From the NCBI RefSeq assembly GCF_004136635.1, contig NZ_NOIU01000001.1, positions 620,001 to 684,000 on the forward strand: DNA of 64,000 nucleotides. The letters are read 5' to 3'. Origin of the DNA: Rothia halotolerans (lineage in GTDB: Bacteria > Actinomycetota > Actinomycetes > Actinomycetales > Micrococcaceae). The position numbers were made by a program, and so were the translations under genes. The notes below the pieces were generated by a model. The model worked only from the letters and a program-made list of their open reading frames with translations, was not told the origin of the DNA and did not search any database. Positions 27,638-34,550 of this stretch are shown piece after piece; within the stretch, counting starts at the first letter, position 1, and every line of letters begins with the position of its first letter.

Positions 27638-28949
27638 GACCAGCCCGGTCGCCCCGGCCCTCGACGACGCGCTGTACGGCGAGCTGGACTCCCGCCTGGC
27701 CGGGACCGACGCCGCGCTGACGGACCGCTACCCCGGCGAGGCCGGGGACCGCCAGCCCGTGCACACCGTCTACGTGCGGGCCGACCGCTACGAGGAGGGC
27801 CTCGCGGCCGACTGGGGCCGGCAGGCCCTGGACCTCGCGGCCGAGCACGGCGGGCTGCGCGAGCTGTGCCGCGTCGTCGGCGTCGAGGACGAGCTCGCCG
27901 AGCGGATCGCCCCGCTCGTCGAGGCCAAGCTGCGCGAGGAGCCCATCGAGGACCTGCGCATCGACTTCGAGGACGGCCTCGGGGCCCAGCCCGACGACGT
28001 CGAGGACCGCCTCGCCGTCGAGTCCGCGCGGCTGCTGGCCCGCGAGATCGCCGAGGGCTCCGCGACCCCGTTCGCGGGCCTGCGGTTCAAGTGCCTCGAG
28101 GAGGACACCCGACGGCGCGGCCTGCGCTCCCTGGACCTGTTCCTCGGCGCGCTGATCGCCGCGGGCGGCCTGACCGAGGGGCTGATCATCACGCTGCCCA
28201 AGGTCAGCACCGTGGAGCAGGTCGAGGCCATGGTGGCCGTCTGCGAGCGCCTGGAGCGCGCGCACGGCCTCGAGCCGGGCCGGCTGCGCTTCGAGGTGCA
28301 GGTCGAGACCCCCCAGCTGATCCTGGGGGCCGAGGGCACCGTGCCGGTGGCGGCGATGCTGCACCGCGCGGACCGCCGGATCACGGCCCTGCACTACGGG
28401 ACCTACGACTACAGCGCCTCGCTGCAGATCGCGGCCCAGTACCAGTCGATGGAGCACCCGGGCGCCGACTTCGCCAAGTCGGTGATGCAGGTGGCGGTCG
28501 CCGGCACGGGAGTGACCCTCTCGGACGGATCCACCAACATCCTGCCGATCGGCTCGGACGAGGACGTGCACGCCGCCTGGCGGCTGCACGCCCGGCTGGT
28601 CGGCCGCAGCCTGGAGCGCGGCTACTACCAGGGCTGGGACCTGCACTGGGCCCAGCTGCCGACCCGGTACATCGCGACCTACGCGTTCTACCGCCGCGGG
28701 TTCGACGCCGCCGCCCTGCGGCTGCGCAACTACGTGTACGGCACCGGCGGCGCGATCCTGGACGAGCCGGCGACGGCGCGCGCCCTCGCCCGCTTCATCC
28801 AGCGCGGGCACGCCTGCGGGGCGCTCTCCGCGGAGGAGATCACGGACTCCTGCGGGCTGGACCCCGCTACGGTGGCCGCGATCGCCCGGCCGCACTCGGA
28901 GACCCGGCCGCTCGGGGACTCCCCCGAGCCCCCCGCCTCCACGAGCTGA
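27627..28949 (+). CDS. DUF6986 aldolase-like protein (HpcH/HpaI-CitE fold), function unknown
   Basis: The 440-residue protein resembles the HpcH/HpaI/citrate-lyase beta barrel: IEDLRIDFEDGLG supplies acidic metal-ligand candidates, and LRFEVQVETPQLILG resembles the metal-binding Glu strand of CitE and malate synthase. It starts inside the malate synthase coding region, so translation is coupled. I recall such proteins only as an uncharacterised family near actinobacterial ureide genes. A retro-aldol or malyl/ureidoglycolate-type lyase role is possible but unproven. A 16-base-stem terminator follows. Confidence 0.85.
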   Translation: MAAETSPVAPALDDALYGELDSRLAGTDAALTDRYPGEAGDRQPVHTVYVRADRYEEGLAADWGRQALDLAAEHGGLRELCRVVGVEDELAERIAPLVEAKLREEPIEDLRIDFEDGLGAQPDDVEDRLAVESARLLAREIAEGSATPFAGLRFKCLEEDTRRRGLRSLDLFLGALIAAGGLTEGLIITLPKVSTVEQVEAMVAVCERLERAHGLEPGRLRFEVQVETPQLILGAEGTVPVAAMLHRADRRITALHYGTYDYSASLQIAAQYQSMEHPGADFAKSVMQVAVAGTGVTLSDGSTNILPIGSDEDVHAAWRLHARLVGRSLERGYYQGWDLHWAQLPTRYIATYAFYRRGFDAAALRLRNYVYGTGGAILDEPATARALARFIQRGHACGALSAEEITDSCGLDPATVAAIARPHSETRPLGDSPEPPASTS

Positions 28950-28953
28950 TCGT

Positions 28954-28989
28954 GCGGGGCGGCCGGCGGACATCCGCCGGCCGCCCCGC
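28954..28989 (+). terminator. Terminator after the malic enzyme-malate synthase operon
   Basis: A perfect 16-base GC stem (28954-28969 with 28974-28989) around an ACAT loop follows the stop by a few bases, with a C/T-rich run after it. It separates the operon from the ureidoglycine aminohydrolase gene, although no clear new promoter was seen between them. Confidence 0.75.
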
Positions 28990-29087
28990 CTCAGGCTCCC
29001 CCACCCTCTTCTCTTCCCCACCACCCAGCACGTCCTCCTCCCCCGGCGGGAGCGGGGCGGGCCCCGATTCACCAAGGACGTTGAACC

Positions 29088-29909
29088 ATGGCTTACTACA
29101 ACCCCCGCGGCGGGTTGCCCCCGCAGACCCAGATCACCACCGACCGTGCGATGTTCACCGAGTCGTACGCGGTCATCCCCAAGGGCGTCTTCAGCGACAT
29201 CGTCACCAGCCTCCTGCCGGGCTGGGACTCGACCCGCCTCTGGGTCATCGCGCGCCCACTGAGCGGCTTCGCCGAGACCTTCTCCCAGTACATCGTCGAG
29301 GTCGGCCCGGGCGGTGGCAGCGACGATCCCGAGACCGAGCCGGGCACCGAGTCGGTGCTCTTCGTGACCGGCGGCTCCGTGAAGGTGACCATCGACGGCG
29401 AGGCGCACGCGCTGACCGAGGGCGGCTACGCCTTCATCCCGCCGTCGTCGACCTGGAGCCTGCGCAACGACTCCGGCGACCTCGCGACCTTCCACTGGAT
29501 CCGCAAGGCGTACCAGCCCGCCCCCGGCATCGACGAGCCCCAGCCCGTGGTGACCAACGAGAAGGACGTCGCCCCGACGCCCATGCCCGACTGCGACGGC
29601 GCCTGGTCCACCACGCGCTTCGTCGACCCGGCCGACCTCTCCCACGACATGCACGTGACGGTCGTGACCTTCGAGCCGGGCGGGGCCATCCCCTTCGCCG
29701 AGACCCACGTGATGGAGCACGGCCTCTACGTGCTGGAGGGCAAGGCCGTGTACCGGCTCAACCAGGATTGGGTCGAGGTGGAGGCCGGCGACTTCATGTG
29801 GCTGCGCGCCTTCTGCCCCCAGGCCTGCTACGCCGGCGGCCCCGGCAAGTTCCGCTACCTGCTGTACAAGGACGTCAACCGGCACATGCCGCTGACCCTG
29901 AACCGCTGA
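29088..29909 (+). CDS. allE: (S)-ureidoglycine aminohydrolase
   Basis: The 273-residue bicupin releases ammonia from (S)-ureidoglycine to give (S)-ureidoglycolate. The N-terminal TTDRAMFTESYAVIPKGVFSD segment and the C-terminal manganese cupin motif ETHVMEHGLYVLEGKAVYRL match the YlbA/AllE family. AAGGA precedes the ATG. Its presence implies that allantoate is degraded through ureidoglycine by an AllC-type enzyme, which is not in the window. Confidence 0.94.
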   Translation: MAYYNPRGGLPPQTQITTDRAMFTESYAVIPKGVFSDIVTSLLPGWDSTRLWVIARPLSGFAETFSQYIVEVGPGGGSDDPETEPGTESVLFVTGGSVKVTIDGEAHALTEGGYAFIPPSSTWSLRNDSGDLATFHWIRKAYQPAPGIDEPQPVVTNEKDVAPTPMPDCDGAWSTTRFVDPADLSHDMHVTVVTFEPGGAIPFAETHVMEHGLYVLEGKAVYRLNQDWVEVEAGDFMWLRAFCPQACYAGGPGKFRYLLYKDVNRHMPLTLNR

Positions 29910-29914
29910 GCGGC

Positions 29915-29946
29915 GGCCTCGGACGGCGCCGGCGCCGCCCGAGGCC
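29915..29946 (+). terminator. Terminator after allE
   Basis: GGCCTCGG (29915-29922) pairs with CCGAGGCC (29939-29946) around a self-complementary CGGCGCCGGCGCCG core, starting six bases after the stop codon. Confidence 0.7.
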
Positions 29947-29965
29947 TTGCGTCCCTTCCGCGCGC

Positions 29966-30075
29966 GGGCCCTCCTCGGGGCCCGTACGACGGGTCAGTGG
30001 CCGGGTCTCCTCCGCAGGCGAGGAGGGCCCGATGAGAGCTCCCCCGGACGATGGACGTCGTCCAGGGGAGCTCTC
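29966..30075. repeat. Nested intergenic hairpins
   Basis: GGGCCCTCCTCG (29966-29977) pairs with CGAGGAGGGCCC (30019-30030). Next to it a long hairpin joins GAGAGCTCCCC (30034-30044) to GGGGAGCTCTC (30065-30075), with an inner GGACGA/TCGTCC stem. There is no T-tract or coding signal. They are part of a 627-base gene-free stretch (29910-30536) that also holds the heptamer array, the inverted-hairpin repeat copy 2 and the bcp terminator. Confidence 0.6.
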
Positions 30076-30083
30076 TGTCGTTC

Positions 30084-30160
30084 GGGCTCAGGGGTCAGGG
30101 GTCAGGGCTCAGGAGTTAGGGCTCAGGGCTCAGGGCTCAGGGCTCAGGGCTCAGGGCTCA
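30084..30160. repeat. Eleven-unit heptamer tandem repeat
   Basis: Exactly 77 bases consist of 11 units of seven. Units 1 and 4 and the last six are GGGCTCA, units 2 and 3 are GGGGTCA, and unit 5 is GGAGTTA. The perfect right-hand end suggests recent expansion. It lies in a gene-free stretch just before the second copy of the inverted-hairpin repeat. Confidence 0.9.
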
Positions 30161-30190
30161 GACATGATGATGGCAGACGGCAACTGGGCT

Positions 30191-30282
30191 GTTTCGGAGC
30201 TTTCCTTCCGAAAAATGTAGCCCTGGCGTGCTCCCCACTCTCTTCAGCGCGCGTTTTCCGGACGGATTCCTCCGAAAACCCC
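30191..30282. repeat. Inverted-hairpin intergenic repeat, copy 2
   Basis: The arms 30191-30215 (contains CGGAGCTTTCCTTCCGAAAA) and 30253-30282 (contains TTTTCCGGACGGATTCCTCC) match those of the copy at 9353-9469, in the same inverted arrangement with a shorter 37-base centre. Both copies are followed by CCC and, about 15-20 bases on, a TCTATG. It is a mobile or REP-like family by appearance; no transposase was seen. Confidence 0.65.
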
Positions 30283-30416
30283 TAGTTGAGAGCACCTCTA
30301 TGGCCAGCCTTAACCTGGCTGGCCCGACTCGGCTGATGAGGCCGCCCGGTCCGGCTCGCCCCTCTGGCCAACCGGTCCGGACAATGGCCCGTTCCCGCCG
30401 CGCCCGGAGCGCGCAA

Positions 30417-30452
30417 GAGCCGCCCGCACCGGAAAGGGTGAACGGGCGGCTC
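30417..30452 (-). terminator. Terminator after bcp
   Basis: GAGCCGCCCG (30417-30426) pairs with CGGGCGGCTC (30443-30452), with an inner CACC/GGTG stem. It lies 85 bases downstream of the bcp stop on the minus strand. Confidence 0.65.
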
Positions 30453-30536
30453 CCTCTGGCCTGAGGGCCGCGGCTCCCGCCGGCCAGCCTCAGGACGGGA
30501 CCGGTCCCGGCGGGGACCCGGCCCGGCGGCGCGGCT

Positions 30537-31010
30537 CTAGGAGTCGATGCCCAGGTCCCGCCGCAGCTGCGCCACGTGGCCCTCGGCGTCGACCTGGTAG
30601 TCGGCCCGGACGAGCTTGCCGTCCTCGCCGACCACGAAGGTCGAGCGGAGCACGCCGGTGCGCTGCTCGCCGTTGATGGTCTTCTCGCCCCAGGCGCCGT
30701 AGCGCTGGGCGACCTCGGAGCCCTCGTCGGAGAGCAGGCCGTAGGTGAGCTCGTACTCCTTGGCGAAGTCCGCGAGCTTCTCCACCGGGTCCCCGGAGAT
30801 CCCCAGGACGGTGTAGCCGGCGCCCTTGAGGGAGGCGAGGTTGTCCCGGAAGTCGCAGGCCTCGGTGGTGCAGCCGGGGGTGAAGGCGGCGGGGTAGAAG
30901 TAGAGGACCACCTTGCGGCCCGCGAGGTCGGCGAGCGAGGTGGTGCCACCCTCGGCGTCGGGGAGGGAGAAGTCGGGGGCGACGTCGCCCGGGGTCAGCT
31001 GAGCGGTCAT
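30537..31010 (-). CDS. bcp: Thioredoxin-dependent thiol peroxidase Bcp/PrxQ
   Basis: The 157-residue peroxiredoxin reduces hydrogen and organic peroxides using thioredoxin. The motif [17 protein letters not shown] gives the peroxidatic Cys47 and resolving Cys52, spaced as in atypical 2-Cys PrxQ enzymes. It is a single-gene unit with its own terminator. Uricase releases hydrogen peroxide, so proximity may be useful, but no shared operator was found here. Confidence 0.95.
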   Translation of the reverse strand: MTAQLTPGDVAPDFSLPDAEGGTTSLADLAGRKVVLYFYPAAFTPGCTTEACDFRDNLASLKGAGYTVLGISGDPVEKLADFAKEYELTYGLLSDEGSEVAQRYGAWGEKTINGEQRTGVLRSTFVVGEDGKLVRADYQVDAEGHVAQLRRDLGIDS

Positions 31011-31225
31011 GATGCTCCTTTGCGTCGAAGTCGTCCGCGGGTTCGCGGCCCTCCCATTCTGTCAGCCGCGTCACACGCCCGGCCAGGGCTTCTCAGGGGA
31101 TGGAGGGCCCTCCCACGCCTCGCGGCCGCCGCTCGCGCGGGCCGGCCGGCGATCCGTACTAGAATCGACTCGGCCGCGGCGGACCCCGGCATCCCACCCC
31201 CTGAGAGTATCTACGGATTCAACGA

Positions 31226-32707
31226 ATGACTTCTGAGAACACCGCGGCTCCGAGCCGCGCCCAGCGACCCGTGAACGGGAGGCCCCGCGGCGGGCTGGAC
31301 CGCTTCTTCAAGATCAGCGAACGCGGCTCGACCATCGGCACCGAGATGCGCGGCGGCCTGGCGACCTTCTTCGCCATGAGCTACATCGTGGTCCTCAACC
31401 CGCTGATCCTGGGACTCGGCGCCGACGGGGCCGGCAACGCCCTGGGCATCGACCGGGTCGCCGCGGCGACCGCCCTGGTCTCCGGCCTGATGTCCATCCT
31501 CATGGGCGTCCTCTCCAACCACCCCTTCGCGATGGCGGCCGGACTCGGCATCAACGCCTTCCTCGCCGCGACCATCGCCACCACGCCGGGCCTCACCTGG
31601 CCCGAGCTCATGGGCCTGGTGGTGTGGGCCGGCATCGTCATGTTCCTGCTGGTGCTCACCGGTTTCCGGACGGCGGTGTTCAACGCCGTGCCGGCCTCGC
31701 TGAAGACCGCGATCGTGGTCGGCATCGGACTGTTCATCTCCTTCATCGGCTTCGTCAACGCCGGTTTCATCCGCCGCATGCCCGACGACGCCGGGACCAC
31801 CGTCCCCGTCTCCTTCGGCGTCGGCGGCGAGCTGTTCGGCTGGCCGATCCTGGTGTTCCTGGTCGGCCTCTTCGTGACCATCGCGCTGATGATCCGCAAC
31901 GTGCGCGGCGCGATCCTGATCGGCGTCATCATCTCCACGATCCTCTCCATCGTCATCGAGTCCGTGGCCCCCTCCGGGGCGTCCACCGAGAACCCCGCCG
32001 GCTGGTCGCTCGTGGTGCCCGGCGTGCCCGAGTCCTGGTTCGGCCTGCCCGATCTCTCGCTGATCGGTCAGTTCAGCTGGTTCGGCGCCTTCCAGTCCCT
32101 CGGCGGGATGGCCGCAACCCTCATGGTCTTCGCGATTCTGCTCTCGGTCTTCTTCGATGCGATGGGCACCTCGGTGGGCCTGGCCACCGAGGCCGGGAAC
32201 ATCACCAAGGACGGCAAGATCCCCGGCATCAACCGCGTGCTCGCGGTGGATGCGCTGGGCTCGGTCGCCGGCGGCGGGGCCTCGGCATCGTCCTCCCAGA
32301 TCTTCGTGGAGTCCGCCACCGGCATCGGCGAGGGCGCGCGCACCGGCCTGGCGCCGGTCATCACCGGGGCGCTCTTCCTGGTCGCGACCTTCATCTCGCC
32401 GTTGGTCAACATCGTGCCCTTCGAGGCCGTGGCGCCCGCGCTGGTGATCGTCGGGTTCCTCATGGTGCGCCAGGCCGTGAACGTGGAGTGGAGCGACTGG
32501 GGCCTGGGCATCCCGGCCTTCCTGACCATCGCCATGATGCCGTTCAGCTACTCGATCGCCCACGGCATCGGCGCCGGCTTCGTCTCCTACGCCTTCATCC
32601 GCCTCGTCCAGGGGCGCGGCAAGGAGGTGCACCCGCTGATGTACGTGGTCTCGGCGGCGTTCCTGCTGTACTTCGGCATGGGCGTCATCGAGAGCTGGAT
32701 GGGCTAG
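31226..32707 (+). CDS. AzgA-type hypoxanthine/guanine/adenine permease
   Basis: The 493-residue NCS2-like membrane protein matches the AzgA/GhxP/AdeP group: RGGLATFFAMSYIVVLNPLIL near the start, GLGINAFLAATI, FFDAMGTSVGLA and GGGASASSSQIFVESATGIGEG. It imports purine bases by proton symport. It adds base uptake to the urate and allantoin permeases of the region. A TAGAAT -10 lies at 31160-31165; the purine palindrome is absent. Confidence 0.93.
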   Translation: MTSENTAAPSRAQRPVNGRPRGGLDRFFKISERGSTIGTEMRGGLATFFAMSYIVVLNPLILGLGADGAGNALGIDRVAAATALVSGLMSILMGVLSNHPFAMAAGLGINAFLAATIATTPGLTWPELMGLVVWAGIVMFLLVLTGFRTAVFNAVPASLKTAIVVGIGLFISFIGFVNAGFIRRMPDDAGTTVPVSFGVGGELFGWPILVFLVGLFVTIALMIRNVRGAILIGVIISTILSIVIESVAPSGASTENPAGWSLVVPGVPESWFGLPDLSLIGQFSWFGAFQSLGGMAATLMVFAILLSVFFDAMGTSVGLATEAGNITKDGKIPGINRVLAVDALGSVAGGGASASSSQIFVESATGIGEGARTGLAPVITGALFLVATFISPLVNIVPFEAVAPALVIVGFLMVRQAVNVEWSDWGLGIPAFLTIAMMPFSYSIAHGIGAGFVSYAFIRLVQGRGKEVHPLMYVVSAAFLLYFGMGVIESWMG

Positions 32708-32716
32708 GGCATCCCG

Positions 32717-33145
32717 ATGCCGAGCCCCGCGACGCACCCGCCGAGCCCGGAGAGCCGCTGCCCCTGCGGCACCGGCGAGGTCTACGGCTCCTGCTGCGGG
32801 CCGTTGCACTCAGGCGCGCGCGAGGCCCCCACGGCCGAGGCCCTGATGCGCTCGCGCTTCTGCGCCTTCGCCGTGCACGACGCCGCCTACCTCCTGCGCA
32901 CCTGGCACCCCTCCACCCGCCCGGAGGAACTGGAGCTTGACGGGACGATCCTGTGGCAGCGTCTCGAGATCCTGGGCACGCAGGGCGGCCCCTTCGACGA
33001 CGCCGCCCGCGTGCGCTTCGCCGCCCACTACCGCTCCCGCCCGGGCATCCCGCCCGAGGAGCGGGTCAGGGGCGTGCAGCGGGAGGACAGCCGGTTCCTC
33101 CGGGAGGACGGCCGGTGGCTCTACGTGGACGGCGTCGTGGGCTGA
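32717..33145 (+). CDS. YchJ-like SEC-C zinc-binding protein
   Basis: The 142-residue protein has a SEC-C type zinc site at the N-terminus, CPCGTGEVYGSCCGPLH (Cys15, Cys17, Cys26, Cys27), then the YchJ/UPF0225 core with TAEALMRSRFCAFAV and HYRSRPG. The function of the family is unknown. It starts nine bases after the permease stop and probably shares its transcript. Its 3' end overlaps the convergent triad-repeat gene by 80 bases. Confidence 0.88.
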   Translation: MPSPATHPPSPESRCPCGTGEVYGSCCGPLHSGAREAPTAEALMRSRFCAFAVHDAAYLLRTWHPSTRPEELELDGTILWQRLEILGTQGGPFDDAARVRFAAHYRSRPGIPPEERVRGVQREDSRFLREDGRWLYVDGVVG

Positions 33146-33449
33146 GGGGCCGTGCCGCGCGTCTCAGCGCCGCCAGCATCGCCCGCCGCGACCGCCAGGA
33201 CATGATCGCCAGGGTCGAGGCCGCGGAGAGGATCGACGCCGCGGACGCGAAGCTTCCGATGGACAGGATCGAGCACGAGGAGCCGATGGAGCCCGCCGAG
33301 CCGAAGGACCCGATCGAGCCGATGCTCAGCGTCGAGTTCGCGGACCACAGGCTGAGCGCGCTGTTCCGCGACCCGATCGAGAGGAACGAGCCGCCGCGGC
33401 TCAGGGCCGGGTGCCGGAGGAGGCGCCCGAGGCGCCGGGAGTTCTCCAT
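33066..33449 (-). CDS. Ser/Gly triad-repeat protein, unknown function
   Basis: The 127-residue reading has a short basic start (MENSRRLGRLLRHPALSRGG), then about 60 residues of S-x-x-S and SIGS units such as LSIGSIGSFGSAGSIGS, then a basic MSWRSRRAMLAALRR segment. Such repeats suggest a small beta-solenoid; I have seen similar uncharacterised actinobacterial proteins. The last 40 residues overlap the YchJ-like gene antisense and look unconserved, so the 3' end is doubtful. No strong ribosome site was seen. It lies nine bases after the spermidine-synthase-like gene. Confidence 0.55.
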   Translation of the reverse strand: MENSRRLGRLLRHPALSRGGSFLSIGSRNSALSLWSANSTLSIGSIGSFGSAGSIGSSCSILSIGSFASAASILSAASTLAIMSWRSRRAMLAALRRAARPLSPRRRPRRATGRPPGGTGCPPAARP

Positions 33450-33458
33450 GCCCCGAAT

Positions 33459-34334
33459 CTAGTCCCTCCGGGGCGCGGCGCCCAGGGCCAGCCGGCGGGC
33501 CCACTCCTCGTCCTTGTAGTGGGCCGGGACCGCGCCGCCGAGCAGGACACGGCCGAGTGCTGCGGCGTCGTCGTCCCCCGCCCGCGGGAGCGGGGAGTCC
33601 GAGGCCAGCAGGACGATGTTGCCGTAGCGACGGCTCTTGAGCATGGGAGGGTCGGCGATGCAGGCGACGTGCGCGAAGACCTCCCGTAGCCCCGCGATCT
33701 CAGCCCGGGCCCCGGCCAGCTCCCGGCCGTCGCCGCAGTTGGCCACGTACAGCCCGCCCGGCGCGAGCACGCGGCGGACGTGGGCGAAGAACTCCACGGT
33801 GGTCAGCGGCTCAGGCGTCACGGCCTCGGCGAAGACGTCCCGGATCACGACGTCGCGGCTGCCGTCCACGAATCCTTCCGTGACGGCCCGCGCCTCCCCC
33901 GTCCGGATCTTGACCCGCGGGGCTCGCGGGATGTCGAACTGCTCGCGGACCAGCTCGGCGAGCCGCCCGTCCAGCTCGACGACGGTGTTGCGGCTTCCCG
34001 GGTACGCATCCGCGAGGTACCGGGCCATCGAGCAGGCCCCGCCGCCCAGGTGCGTGATCCGCAGCTGCGCCGGGTCGAGGTGCGCGCCGACGAAGGACTC
34101 GATGCCGGCCGCGAACCACCGCATGTACTCGAAGGCGAGCTCGCGCGGCCGGCCGAGGACGACGTGGCTCGACTGCACGCCGTTGACCAGCACCAGCCAT
34201 GCGCCGGCCTGGGAGTCGTCGGGGATCAGCTCGGCGGTGCCGGTGTCGATCGGGTAGGTGCCGGCGACGGGGACCCCCTGCGCGGACGAGGCGGCCGCCC
34301 CCGCGGTCTGCCCGCCCTTCCTCTTCTTGGCCAT
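33459..34334 (-). CDS. Spermidine synthase-like methyltransferase-fold protein
   Basis: The 291-residue protein has the SpeE-like fold: HLGGGACSMARYLADAYP binds the nucleotide, VVELDGRLAELV carries the acidic ribose contact, and RDVVIRDVFAEA corresponds to the catalytic loop. Such actinobacterial proteins are annotated as spermidine synthases but often lack proof of polyamine synthesis. The agmatine deiminase 11 kb away is not obviously linked. The start is ATG 34334; GTG 34340 is possible. Confidence 0.8.
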   Translation of the reverse strand: MAKKRKGGQTAGAAASSAQGVPVAGTYPIDTGTAELIPDDSQAGAWLVLVNGVQSSHVVLGRPRELAFEYMRWFAAGIESFVGAHLDPAQLRITHLGGGACSMARYLADAYPGSRNTVVELDGRLAELVREQFDIPRAPRVKIRTGEARAVTEGFVDGSRDVVIRDVFAEAVTPEPLTTVEFFAHVRRVLAPGGLYVANCGDGRELAGARAEIAGLREVFAHVACIADPPMLKSRRYGNIVLLASDSPLPRAGDDDAAALGRVLLGGAVPAHYKDEEWARRLALGAAPRRD

Positions 34335-34550
34335 GGGCACCAGCGTAGTCGCCTCCGCGGCGGGGCGGCTCGGAGCGGTCCGCCGTCATGCTCCGCGGGG
34401 CCCCACCACCACGCTCCCGGCGGAAGGCCTTGCGGCGGGCGGTCGCGGTGGCAGACAGTGAGGGGAAGGACGCCGCGAGCCGCCCGCCCGCGGCGCCGCC
34501 CGGTTCCGGGCGCCCGTCCCCCGGGCGCCCCCGTTCTGAAGGAGCGACCC

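Noticed and set aside
24547-27720. A 1057-codon open frame on the plus strand across the malic enzyme and malate synthase genes
   Set aside because: It is Arg/Gly/Pro-rich with no family resemblance and lies in a shifted frame of two well-supported genes. Such frames arise from high GC content.
30084-30160. CRISPR-like array
   Set aside because: The units are seven bases long with no spacers and no cas genes; it is a simple tandem repeat.
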